Assembly: GCF_010730195.1 (NCBI RefSeq)
Contig: NZ_AP022613.1
Span: 3,658,001-3,722,000, forward strand
Length of the DNA: 64,000 nucleotides
Source: Mycobacterium conspicuum
GTDB taxonomy: Bacteria; Actinomycetota; Actinomycetes; Mycobacteriales; Mycobacteriaceae
Direction: 5' to 3'
A program made the translations under genes and the position numbers. The notes beneath the pieces are model-generated. The model saw nothing but the letters and a program-made list of their open reading frames with translations. It made no database searches and was not told the DNA's origin. This document shows, one piece after another, positions 31,832 to 39,319 of the stretch (the first letter of the stretch is position 1; each line of letters opens with the position of its first letter).

Positions 31832-32389
31832 ATGGACGCCCTGACGCCGAGCACTGCAGGCCAGGCCGGTCTGTCGCGCAGCGCTCTCTACCGGAGTGCG
31901 CGTGCCGGTCGGTTGGACCGCATCGCACGCGGTATCTACCTGCCTGCGGATGCCTCCTCTGCAGACTGGGACTTGCTCGAGGCAGCAACCCGGCGCCCGG
32001 ACGCCACGATCTGCCTGATCTCCGCGCTCGCCCATTACGACCTGACCGACGCGATCCCGACCAAGCTGGACGTCGCGATCCCCCGGGGGTCACGGACACC
32101 GGCGAGCACGGGTGCGATCGCATGGCATCACTTCGACCGCGCCAGCTTCGAGATTGAACGCGAAGAAATCGCGATCCCAGGATCGGATCAGACAATCGGG
32201 ATCTACTCTCCTGAACGGTCAATCGCCGATGCCTTTCGGCTTCGCAGCGAGATCGGATACGAACTGGCACGCGACGCGCTGCGCGAATGGCTGCGCCGCG
32301 GCGGCAAACCGGCTCGGCTGATCGACGTCGCGTCCCACCTCCCGCGGGCGAAGTCCCCGCTCCTGCACGCATTGGACATGCTGGCGTGA
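31832..32389 (+). CDS. abiEi: AbiEi-type antitoxin (type IV toxin-antitoxin)
   Basis: 185 residues from the ATG at 31832, after AAAGGAGG (31815-31822); the frame is open to 31778, but that start lies in the operator. N-terminal winged helix: TPSTAGQAGLSRSALYRSAR then RLDRIARGIYLP. The antitoxin domain follows (ICLISALAHYDLTDAIPTKL, RSIADAFRLRSEIGYELA). AbiEi represses the operon and counters the AbiEii nucleotidyltransferase, without direct complex formation in the type IV view. It resembles MenA3 (Rv1044) in type. It overlaps abiEii by four bases. Confidence 0.9.
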   Translation: MDALTPSTAGQAGLSRSALYRSARAGRLDRIARGIYLPADASSADWDLLEAATRRPDATICLISALAHYDLTDAIPTKLDVAIPRGSRTPASTGAIAWHHFDRASFEIEREEIAIPGSDQTIGIYSPERSIADAFRLRSEIGYELARDALREWLRRGGKPARLIDVASHLPRAKSPLLHALDMLA

Positions 32390-33237
32390 GCTCCGGCGAC
32401 AGAGTGTTCCGCCAAATCCAATCCGTCGCCCGCTCCGCAGCGGCGAGCAGTGGCACCGGCGCACCCACCCAGGAATACCTGATCCGGCACGCGCTCGAAT
32501 CATTCCTGGACCGACTCACCCGCACTTCTCACGCCGGCGATTTCGTCCTCAAAGGCGGAATCCTGCTGGCCGCCTACGGTGTACGGCGCCCGACCAAGGA
32601 CGCCGACGCTAACGCCGTCAATGCCAGCGTCACCGCCGAACATCTCGCCCAGGTGGTCCGCGACATCGCCGCGACCGACGCCGACGACGGGGTGGTGTTC
32701 AACCTCGACACGATCACTGTGCAGGAGATCCGCGAGCAGTCCGACTACCCAGGTCTTCGAGTACGGGTCGCCGTATCAATCGGACCGTGGAAGGGTGCCG
32801 TGGCCTGGGATGTATCCGCTGGAGACCCGATCGTGCCACCGCCCCGGGCAGTGACGGTCGAACGAATCCTCGGCGACCCGATCACGCTGCTGGGTTACGC
32901 GCCCGAGACCAGCATCGCCGAGAAGGGCGTCACGATCCTCGAGCGCGGAATCACCAGCACCCGCTGGCGTGACTACGTCGACATCGTCCAGCTCGCCCAC
33001 AAAGGCATTGACCCCGATGCGCTGCTCCACTCGGCACGAGCCATCGCACGCCATCGCGGCATCACTCTCGAACCCGTCGCACCGCACCTTGCCGGTTACG
33101 GCGCGGTCGGGCAAGCGAAATGGGCCGCATGGCGCCGCCGAGAACGGCTCGAATCCGTCTGCGAGGAGAATCTCGACGACCACATTGCTCTGGTCGCCTT
33201 AGCCCTCGATCCCGTCTTTGCCCGCGGTCCTGGATAG
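32386..33237 (+). CDS. abiEii: AbiEii-type nucleotidyltransferase toxin (MenT-like)
   Basis: 283 residues from the GTG at 32386, which overlaps the abiEi stop (GTGA). The nucleotidyltransferase core is FVLKGGILLAAYGVRRPTKD, with KDADANAVN holding the paired Asp residues. Later family blocks are present: ILGDPITLLGYAPETSIAEK and TSTRWRDYVDIVQLAH. Relatives (MenT3, AbiEii) add nucleotides to tRNA acceptor ends and stop translation, which can abort phage infection. The catalytic core looks complete. It is the payload of the insertion between the tRNA-3' copies at 31498 and about 33265. Confidence 0.9.
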   Translation: MSSGDRVFRQIQSVARSAAASSGTGAPTQEYLIRHALESFLDRLTRTSHAGDFVLKGGILLAAYGVRRPTKDADANAVNASVTAEHLAQVVRDIAATDADDGVVFNLDTITVQEIREQSDYPGLRVRVAVSIGPWKGAVAWDVSAGDPIVPPPRAVTVERILGDPITLLGYAPETSIAEKGVTILERGITSTRWRDYVDIVQLAHKGIDPDALLHSARAIARHRGITLEPVAPHLAGYGAVGQAKWAAWRRRERLESVCEENLDDHIALVALALDPVFARGPG

Positions 33238-33264
33238 GAACTCGATAGGAGACGCGTCATCAGT

Positions 33265-33283
33265 GAGACCACGGACCATGTGG
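33265..33283 (-). repeat. Decayed copy of the tRNA-Met 3' region
   Basis: GAGACCACGGACCATGTGG aligns with GCGACCAACGGATTATGAGA of the intact tRNA with a one-base gap and about five changes. On its own this would be weak, but it is followed at once by the 134-base block that also follows the clean copy at 34069. Hence I read it as an older att site. Confidence 0.5.
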
Positions 33284-33417
33284 GCGTCCCACCTGCGGAC
33301 GCGGGATTAGACGACGTTCTACGATGTGTGCCTTAGCAAAGGTAATCCAAACGAGCGCAACGGAATACGCTGCCGACATGTGCCGAGGATTGATAGGGAT
33401 CGGTGAGACTCCTGCGG
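33284..33417. repeat. Element-end repeat, copy 1 (R1)
   Basis: 134 bases that align with 34114-34249 at roughly 70-75 percent by eye. Shared runs: GCGTCCCACCTG at the start, GAATACGCTGCCGA, GTGCCGAGGATTGA and GAGACTCCTGCGG at the end. No conserved reading frame is seen between the copies, so it is probably a non-coding end of an inserted element. Confidence 0.65.
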
Positions 33418-33475
33418 AATGGCGAAGGGGTGCGGGCCGCTGTCCCGGATGCGGGTCGCAGTGCCGCAGCTGCTG

Positions 33476-33753
33476 TCATCGGCGACGGTAGGCATCCGCA
33501 CGGCTGAATGCGCCTATCACGCTGACTTGCCGGCGCTCGTCGTCAATTTTGTAGAGGACGCGATAGGTGCCGCGTCGTGCGCAATAGCGAACATTCAGGG
33601 GACGCCGGAGCTGCTTGCCACGTGACGCGGAGTATCGAGCAGCGGGCCGATGATGAACTCATTGGTAGCGAATGCGACCGATTCAGGAAGTTGCTCGGCC
33701 AGTTGCTTTCTCGCAGTCGGCGCAATGATCAGCCCATATCGCCGGTCGGTCAC
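33476..33753 (-). pseudogene. relE: RelE/ParE-type toxin gene broken by a frameshift
   Basis: A GTG at 33753 overlaps the antitoxin stop (GTGA). The frame reads VTDRRYGLIIAPTARKQLAE to about TPRHVAS and then stops. The next frame continues the family with GKQLRRPLNVRYCARRGTYR then VLYKIDDERRQVSVIGAF and SRADAYR, up to a TGA at 33476. One missing base near 33624 (a G in a GTGGC run) explains it. Repaired, it would be 92 residues with the conserved LRGRTY-like RRGTYRVLY core. Confidence 0.8.
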
Positions 33754-33962
33754 GTCCTGGCTCGGCGTGCTTGCATAGCTGCCGTCAGGCTGTCCAGGTC
33801 CTCACCCTCTCCCCGGGCGATCTCCGCCTCGGCCTCACCGAAGGCACGCAGCGCCGCTGAGTCGGATAGCACCGCAATCGTTTCCTCAAGCGATTCCAGA
33901 TCGTCGACGGCAAGAAGGACCGCCGTGGGACGTCCGTGCACCGTTACCGTGATCCGCAGCTC
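33750..33962 (-). pseudogene. relB: RelB/Phd-type antitoxin lacking its N-terminus
   Basis: About 70 residues: ELRITVTVHGRPTAVLLAVD, then DLESLEETIAVLSD and a Glu/Ala-rich tail ending ARRART. This is the second half of the RelB/Phd fold and toxin-binding tail. The first roughly 25-30 residues and the start codon are missing: upstream of 33962 the family match ends and the tandem repeats begin at 33999. It is coupled to the frameshifted toxin gene. Confidence 0.75.
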
Positions 33963-33998
33963 GATGCACGCAACCCGGTGCGGTGTCTGGTGCTCTGG

Positions 33999-34068
33999 AG
34001 TGGGGCTCGGAAGGAAGGGCTCGAAAGTGGGGCTCGAAAAAGTGGGGCTCGAAAAGTGGGGCTCGAAA
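33999..34068. repeat. Tandem repeats leading into the tRNA-3' copy
   Basis: Three clean units AGTGGGGCTCGAAA(A) at 34026-34040, 34041-34054 and 34055-34068, after two worn units from 33999. The fourth unit is the tRNA-3' copy itself, AGTGGGGCGGGCGGGGCTCG. The repeat unit equals that copy minus an inner nine bases, so the array probably arose by slippage from the tRNA end. Confidence 0.75.
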
Positions 34069-34112
34069 AGTGGGGCGGGCGGGGCTCGAACCCGCGACCA
34101 ACGGATTATGAG
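34069..34112 (-). repeat. Middle copy of the tRNA-Met 3' half (att-like)
   Basis: 44 bases identical to the intact gene region 36086-36129: from two bases beyond the discriminator through acceptor strand, T arm, variable loop and into the anticodon loop (GGATTATGAG). It cannot fold as a whole tRNA. It separates the RelBE relic segment from the ATPase segment. Confidence 0.88.
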
Positions 34113-34113
34113 A

Positions 34114-34249
34114 GCGTCCCACCTGGGGAAATGGGATTTGACGATGCTTCATGATATGCGCCGTCAAACGACGGTAATACAAACGGGCACAAAGGAATAC
34201 GCTGCCGAAACGTGCCGAGGATTGAAGAGTGTGGTCGAGACTCCTGCGG
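34114..34249. repeat. Element-end repeat, copy 2 (R2)
   Basis: Diverged copy of 33284-33417, directly beside the clean tRNA-3' copy at 34069-34112. Its position next to the att-like sequence in both cases marks it as the end of the inserted element type. After it, 34250-34558 holds no gene I can support. Confidence 0.65.
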
Positions 34250-34558
34250 CCTGTGTGCGGACTGGCGACGCAACTGCGGTGCAGACGGCGGCGCGCGGAC
34301 CTATCGTGCCAGTGTTCGGATCCGATGGCATGCATCGCTTATCCTGCGCGGAGAAACCGCGCACACATGGTCCCGAGATTGCCAGGAGCGGCAGGGGCCC
34401 TGAGGAGGCACCAGCAACCAATTTTGACTTGTAGATGGCGTCGGTAGCGTGCCTGACTGTCGCCAGGCCGCACGCCCTGCGATAGACCAGCAAGAGCCAT
34501 CCGCCGTTGGTCCTATCGACTCGTCGCAAACGAAGGCCGCCATTGGTGTTTCGACCCA

Positions 34559-35842
34559 TTACGGACCCAGCAGGGCCAGCGGGACCACGCCGATGCCGTC
34601 GGGGCGACGGTAAGCGTTGGGCCCGGTATTGATGATGATCGCGTCAAGCAGGTCCGCGCGCAGGTGGTCGGCCAGCCAGCGCAAGTGCGAGGTATCTCGA
34701 TCTTCGACTGTTGCAGCCAGTTTCACCTCGACAGCGAGCACCTTGCCGTCATCGCGCACCACCACCAGATCTATCTCGTGATCACCGTTGCGTGTCCGGA
34801 GGTGGCCGGTAGTGGCCTGCGCGGCCTGCGCGGCAACCCGTACGCAAAGCGTGACCAAGGATTCGAAGAGATGCCCGAGCATGCCACCAGCCTGAGGCCC
34901 GATCGGCCTGCCTTGACCGCTGAGAAGCGTATCCACGGACAAACCGAGTAGACGCGCCGCCAACGCGGGATCGGCCAAATGATGCTTCGGCGATTGGGCC
35001 AAGCGCGCCAACGGGTTTGCCGCGGGACCCCAAGCCGGCACCGGGTCAAGCAGCCATAGCTGAGTGAGCACATCGCGGTACGCGATGGTCGTTGAACGCG
35101 CCGGCTTGTCACTGACACCGGCTGTGGCCGCGTCGAGCACTGCGGTATAGCTGGCCGTCGTCGATGTGGCCGCCGCGTAGGCGCGCAACCAGCCCAGCAT
35201 GGCATCAGGCTTACGAACGGCGAGCCCCTGCTCGGGCACGTCGCGATCGACGGCATTCCGCAGGTAGGAATCGAGCTGGAATTTCAATGCTCGCGCACCC
35301 AGAGACCGCATGCCCGGGAACCCCGATGCCACGATCTCGTGCGTGTAGTCGGCCAACCGGACCTCCGCCACCCCATCGAGCGGAACCCTTTCCCCACTGA
35401 GCAATTCGCCGAGACTGACCGTCGGTGACCCGATCCCCCGCTCCGACAAGGTCATGGGACGCATCCGCAGCCGCCCAATACGCCCCGCGCCGGAGTGGGC
35501 CGTCGCCCCCTGACGGGGTGACGCACTCCCGGCAAGCAGAAACTGGCCACCGGTCGGATCGTCGTCGACAGCACGCCGCACGACATCCCACACCTCGGGA
35601 ACCTTCTGCCACTCGTCGACGAGCAGTGGCCGCGGCCGAGTCAACAGAAGACCCGGGTCGGCATGCACCGCCTCACGGTTGGGCTTTGCATCGAGTCTGA
35701 GCAGGCCGACGACTCGCTGCTCGGCTGTCGTCGTCTTCCCCACTGCCTTCGGGCCATCGATTGCGATCGCCGGTATCTGTCCGAACAGCTCATCCAGCTC
35801 GTCGTCGATGATGCGTCTGGCGTACCGCATAGGCTCAATCAT
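34559..35842 (-). CDS. DUF4143-type AAA ATPase with nuclease-like C-terminal domain
   Basis: 427 residues from the ATG at 35842. Walker A GPKAVGKTTT from residue 30 and Walker B LLVDEWQKVPEVW from 73 place it with the archaeal-type ATPases of the DUF4143 group. An arginine-finger-like segment and a winged-helix region follow. The C-terminal domain has DHEIDLVVVRDDGKVLAVEV then K, the D-ExK arrangement of restriction-endonuclease folds. The role in bacteria is unclear; such genes are often found on islands. It is the sole full gene between the tRNA-3' copies at 34069 and 36088. 23-base repeats abut its start codon. Confidence 0.85.
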   Translation of the reverse strand: MIEPMRYARRIIDDELDELFGQIPAIAIDGPKAVGKTTTAEQRVVGLLRLDAKPNREAVHADPGLLLTRPRPLLVDEWQKVPEVWDVVRRAVDDDPTGGQFLLAGSASPRQGATAHSGAGRIGRLRMRPMTLSERGIGSPTVSLGELLSGERVPLDGVAEVRLADYTHEIVASGFPGMRSLGARALKFQLDSYLRNAVDRDVPEQGLAVRKPDAMLGWLRAYAAATSTTASYTAVLDAATAGVSDKPARSTTIAYRDVLTQLWLLDPVPAWGPAANPLARLAQSPKHHLADPALAARLLGLSVDTLLSGQGRPIGPQAGGMLGHLFESLVTLCVRVAAQAAQATTGHLRTRNGDHEIDLVVVRDDGKVLAVEVKLAATVEDRDTSHLRWLADHLRADLLDAIIINTGPNAYRRPDGIGVVPLALLGP

Positions 35843-35899
35843 ACAATTAGCAGGCCTTGAATCAGTCAATTAGCATGCACTGAATCGGTCAATTAGCAC
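35843..35899. repeat. 23-base direct repeats at the ATPase start
   Basis: Units at 35843-35865 and 35866-35888 and a partial one at 35889-35899 share CAATTAGCA.G..(C/T)TGAATC. The first unit abuts the ATPase start codon. On the minus strand each contains TTGACT- or TTGACC-like boxes. They could be binding sites for the ATPase itself or for another regulator. Confidence 0.6.
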
Positions 35900-35905
35900 G
35901 GTTTT

Positions 35906-35932
35906 TGGGGCGGCAAGGGGATTCAAACCCCG
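35906..35932 (-). repeat. tRNA 3'-end-like remnant
   Basis: TGGGGCGGCAAGGGGATTCA followed by AACCCCG resembles the minus-strand 3' end of a tRNA: an acceptor strand, then a T arm GGGG-TTTGAAT-CCCC. It is similar in layout to, but not the same as, the tRNA-Met end at 36088. It may be an older att copy or the remnant of another tRNA. Confidence 0.4.
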
Positions 35933-36087
35933 CCTCGAACAGGCAAAATGCCGGTTTAGCTGCATGTTCGCTCCATCTCGTTCCGATTCAGTCCCGTGCG
36001 TTACCTGAGGTTTGATTTCGGGGTCTTGACAGAGCGCTAGGTTGAACTGGTATTTGCGGGTGGGGCGGGTGGGTCTAGTGGGGCTAG

Positions 36088-36161
36088 TGGGGCGGGCGGG
36101 GCTCGAACCCGCGACCAACGGATTATGAGTCCGCGGCTCTAACCAACTGAGCTACCGCCCC
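36088..36161 (-). tRNA. tRNA-Met(CAT), elongator type
   Basis: 74 bases. The acceptor stem GGGGCGG pairs with CCGCCCC; the anticodon stem GCGGA/TCCGT encloses CTCATAA (anticodon CAT); the T loop is TTCGAGC; discriminator A, no encoded CCA. It lacks the C1:A72 mismatch of initiator tRNA. A tRNA-Ile2 (lysidine-modified CAT) is the alternative and cannot be excluded by sequence alone. Its 3' half is repeated at 34069 and 31498, so it has served as an insertion target and stayed whole. Confidence 0.92.
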
Positions 36162-36188
36162 TGATGCTTGCCGGGTTCGACCTTAGCG

Positions 36189-36722
36189 TCAGGTTCCCTG
36201 ACCGTTGTCGCCAGCCGACGGGCGAAGCCGGAAAATTCGGATCTGCCGAGGTGCGCAGTTCACGCGGTAGTTCTCGTATCCGGCGTAGACATCAACGGCC
36301 GTCGCCCACGCGGCCGCCCGCTCGTCACCATCCAGCAGCTCGGCCAGGTAGGGCCGCGGCGGACCGTTGAGTTCGACGGTGCACTCGGGGTGCGCCAGCA
36401 GGTTAGCGCTCCACCCCGGATGCTTCTCGCGGCCGTAATTCGATCCGATGGCAAGGAGCGAGCCGTCACCGTCGTCAAGCAGCGCCAGCGGCTGCGGACG
36501 CGGCCGTCCCGACTTGGCGCCGGTGGTCGTGACAAGCCCGACCTTGTCTCGCCCCATGGTGCTCAGGTGGCCGTTGGTTCGCGGTATCAAAAACTTGTCG
36601 ACGCGCGGCGCCACGAACTTTCCCAGGTAGGAGCCGGCGCGGGACATGGCCATGCGCTCGAAGAGCGCCTCGTCCCAGCGAAGACGACGGCCGCGGTAGG
36701 GGCTGAACCTGCGAAAAGCCAC
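36189..36722 (-). CDS. Ddn-like F420-dependent nitroreductase family protein
   Basis: 177 residues from the GTG at 36722. The frame is open to 36809, but those residues (HPGVGTANYLIAATV) look like the end of a VapC relic. Family features: VGLVTTTGAKSGRPRPQPLA and LLAIGSNYGREKHPGWSANL, then ANLLAHPECTVEL. The Ddn/FDOR-B group uses reduced F420 to act on quinones and activates nitroimidazoles such as pretomanid. No ribosome binding site helps to fix the start. Confidence 0.82.
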   Translation of the reverse strand: MAFRRFSPYRGRRLRWDEALFERMAMSRAGSYLGKFVAPRVDKFLIPRTNGHLSTMGRDKVGLVTTTGAKSGRPRPQPLALLDDGDGSLLAIGSNYGREKHPGWSANLLAHPECTVELNGPPRPYLAELLDGDERAAAWATAVDVYAGYENYRVNCAPRQIRIFRLRPSAGDNGQGT

Positions 36723-36853
36723 GGAGTCAACGTACCCAATTGTCAACTGGCCGGACACGGTCGCCGCGATGAGATAGTTGGCCGTCCCCACCCCGGGATG
36801 CGACCGCACGCAGCGACGGGCTGAGGTGTCGAGCAGGGCGTGCGTCAGGCGTC
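36723..36853 (-). pseudogene. VapC remnant with internal deletion
   Basis: One frame joins LTHALLDTSARR, like the first PIN strand, to HPGVGTANYLIAATVSGQ, like the last PIN helix block (GLADYLIAAT in intact VapC). The roughly 90 residues between are missing, and the join to the upstream VapB is out of frame. It directly follows the vapB-like gene, which supports the reading. Assignment is by eye. Confidence 0.5.
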
Positions 36854-36865
36854 CCGGACGACCAT

Positions 36866-37102
36866 CTAGCGGCCGAGGCCGAGGCGCATCCCGTGGACGT
36901 ACTCCGCCGAGTCAATCTCGCCCGACCACGCCTGAAAACTCATCTCAAGGGCCCGCATCCGTTCGGCGGCGGACCCGTCGCCGTACGCCCGATCGATCGC
37001 GCGCCGGATGAGCTCGCCCAGCGACAAACCAGACCGCGCAGACTCCGCGACCAGCCGCGAATACTGCTCATCCTCGAGCGTGATCTGCATCCGGTGCATC
37101 AT
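36866..37102 (-). CDS. vapB: Orphan VapB-type antitoxin
   Basis: 78 residues. MQITLEDEQYSRLVAESARS is the RHH strand and first helix, GLSLGELIRRAIDRAYG the second, and the tail after residue 45 is acidic with Trp (SFQAWSGEIDSAEYVHG). Its toxin partner downstream survives only as fragments. It starts 8 bases after the AhpD-like gene and may be read through from it. Confidence 0.82.
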   Translation of the reverse strand: MMHRMQITLEDEQYSRLVAESARSGLSLGELIRRAIDRAYGDGSAAERMRALEMSFQAWSGEIDSAEYVHGMRLGLGR

Positions 37103-37110
37103 GGTGACGA

Positions 37111-37941
37111 TCAGCTGAAGACGGTGTGGCCGTCGACGTCGAGCAGGTAACGCTCCGTGCCGTGCTCAACCCTCGGGGCGTCACCGCCTAGCGACACGGC
37201 GATCTTGTTGCTGGCGTTACGCATGACGTCGAGGGTGAGTTCGACGGCCTCGTCGTCGGAGAACCCCGAGCGCACCCCGACGACGTCATCGGCGACGAGG
37301 TGCGCAGGGGTCCAAATTAACCCATCCGCATAGCGCAGCGCTGCTTTTGCCCGGGCGTCGAGCAGCGTGGAGGTCTCGAAGTTCTCGATGTCGCCGTACA
37401 GCGTTTCCGAGCCGCCGGCGTCCAGCGCGGTGCTCTCCCGCAGCGACTTGCACAGTCGGCAGTTGTGCTGAGCGGCTCCGCGCAGCCGGACCAGCTCGGA
37501 CGTGACCGGGTCCAGCGCGCGCATTCGGGCCACCGCGGGCAGGAAGTCGTCGAAGACCACGCTCGACGGCTCGGAGGTGTGGTCCCAGTCGACCGCGCCG
37601 GAGACCCAGCCGAGATACTCCGAACCGACGCCCAACGCTTCCAGCCCGGCCCGCACCCGGGGCACGAAGTCGGCGATGTACATGGCGACCACGACGCCAA
37701 AGGTGCTGTCCCCCAACGCCTTAAACAACCGCGACCGCTGATCGACGGTGATCGCCGAGACGTCGGTGCTGAACTGCTCAGCGAATTCGGCGACGACGGC
37801 CTCGGCCTCCGAGCCCGGTTCCTCGACCACGATTTCGGCCGGCAACGCCGGCAGAGACAGCGTCCGCGCGCACACAGTGCGCACCAACCCGGTGATACGA
37901 CCGTCACCGGGAGAAAGAGCTACCAGCTGATCTAGCACCAC
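37111..37941 (-). CDS. AhpD-like / carboxymuconolactone decarboxylase superfamily protein
   Basis: 276 residues. The conserved segment ELVRLRGAAQHNCRLCKSLR holds the CxxC at Cys161 and Cys164, which in AhpD supports peroxidase reduction. Two AhpD-like halves are likely (about 50-120 and 130-230). It follows tldE by 4 bases and is probably co-transcribed with tldD-tldE. Physiological role unknown; a thiol redox role is inferred. Confidence 0.82.
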   Translation of the reverse strand: MVLDQLVALSPGDGRITGLVRTVCARTLSLPALPAEIVVEEPGSEAEAVVAEFAEQFSTDVSAITVDQRSRLFKALGDSTFGVVVAMYIADFVPRVRAGLEALGVGSEYLGWVSGAVDWDHTSEPSSVVFDDFLPAVARMRALDPVTSELVRLRGAAQHNCRLCKSLRESTALDAGGSETLYGDIENFETSTLLDARAKAALRYADGLIWTPAHLVADDVVGVRSGFSDDEAVELTLDVMRNASNKIAVSLGGDAPRVEHGTERYLLDVDGHTVFS

Positions 37942-37945
37942 AGCA

Positions 37946-39319
37946 TTATTGCGCCTGGCTCACCGACGACATATAGAAATCGGGTATCCGCAGCGACGGC
38001 ATGGCCGCCCGGGTGGCCCAATCACTCCATTCGCGCGGCAGCGTCTTCTCACTGACACCGGCTTCAGTCGCCCGCCGCAACAGATCCAGCGGACTCTCGT
38101 TGAACCGGAAGTTGTTGACCGCCGCGGTCACCTCGCCATCCTCGATGAGGTAAACGCCGTCGCGGGTCAGCCCGGTGAGCAGCAGGGTGGTCGGGTCGAC
38201 CTCGCGGATGTACCACAGCGTGGTCAGCAGCAGCCCGCGCTCGGTGGCCGCGATCATGTCGGCCAGATCGGCCGAGCCGCCCGTCATCACCAGGTTGTCG
38301 GCCCCGACCGCGACCTTCTCGCCGAACTTGGCGGCCGTGGCCCGCGGATACGCCAGCGCATTGATTACCCCGTCGCGGATCCAATCGACCTGGCCGACCT
38401 CCATGCCGTTGTCGAACACCGACACCGTCTCCGAGGAGTGGCTCGTGGCGACGAACGCCCCACACTCCAGCCCGGGCGCCATCGGGTCAGAGAACAGCGT
38501 CAGCGGCAGGTCGGTGAGCCGCTCCCCTACCCGGGTCCCGCCGCCGGGTGCGGAGAACGCGCTGCGCCCTTCCTGCGCGCCCCGGCCGGCCATCGACCAC
38601 GCCATGTAGAGCATCATGTCGGCCACCGTCGACGGCGGCATGATCGTCTCGTAGCGACCGGCGGGCAGTTCCACACTGCGCGAAGCCCAACCCAGTCGCA
38701 TCGACAAGTCCTCGAGCAGCGAATCGGTTGGCACGTCGACGAAATCGGGCGTCCCGACACCCGCCCAGGCGCTCGCGTCGCCGCGTTTCGCGTTGATCTC
38801 CACCGCGCCGGTGGGCTGCGTGTAACGGCGCCGCAGCCCGGTCGACGACGCCAGGAAGGTCGTCGAAACACTATGGTGCGCAAAGCCGTACAGCCGGTCG
38901 GCGCCGCGAAAACCCCGGCTCAACGAGGAGGCCACGTCGGTGAAGACCTCGGCACCGATGCCCGGCACGGGCGCGTCCCAGTCCGCGGGCACCCCGGCAT
39001 CGGCGAGCAACGGCGCCGCGTCGCCGGCCTCCGGCGCAGACCGGGCCGCATCCTGCGACGCCGCCACCAGCCCCGGTATCACGCGCGGGTCGACTTCGGC
39101 GGACACCACCGTCCCGACAAAGGCGCTACCACCTTGGCGCACAATCGAAATCACGGTCGTGCTGCGGCTGACCGACACCCCGTTGGTGGTCATCGAATTG
39201 CCCGCCCACCGCACGTTCGCCCCGACCCGGTCGGTGACCAGCACCATGGTCTCGTCGGCCCGGCCGGCCTTGGCCGCTTCCTCCAGGATGAGGTTGACGA
39301 CGTGCTGCGGGGTGATCAT
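37946..39319 (-). CDS. tldE: TldE/PmbA-type subunit of the TldD-TldE protease
   Basis: 457 residues, the length I remember for Rv2314c. TldE partners TldD to form a metalloprotease that degrades or trims unfolded peptides. TldE lacks the metal site, and none is seen here. Family blocks: RYETIMPPSTVADMMLYMAW, GMEVGQVDWIRDGVINALAY and LLLTGLTRDGVYLIEDGEV. The start overlaps the tldD stop (ATGA). Confidence 0.9.
   Translation of the reverse strand: MITPQHVVNLILEEAAKAGRADETMVLVTDRVGANVRWAGNSMTTNGVSVSRSTTVISIVRQGGSAFVGTVVSAEVDPRVIPGLVAASQDAARSAPEAGDAAPLLADAGVPADWDAPVPGIGAEVFTDVASSLSRGFRGADRLYGFAHHSVSTTFLASSTGLRRRYTQPTGAVEINAKRGDASAWAGVGTPDFVDVPTDSLLEDLSMRLGWASRSVELPAGRYETIMPPSTVADMMLYMAWSMAGRGAQEGRSAFSAPGGGTRVGERLTDLPLTLFSDPMAPGLECGAFVATSHSSETVSVFDNGMEVGQVDWIRDGVINALAYPRATAAKFGEKVAVGADNLVMTGGSADLADMIAATERGLLLTTLWYIREVDPTTLLLTGLTRDGVYLIEDGEVTAAVNNFRFNESPLDLLRRATEAGVSEKTLPREWSDWATRAAMPSLRIPDFYMSSVSQAQ

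Noticed and set aside
34164..34559. 131-codon minus-strand frame that starts in the stop of the DUF4143 ATPase (TAATG)
   Set aside because: The coupling looks attractive, but the translation has no recognisable fold and its second half covers the R2 repeat, which is not coding in the other copy.
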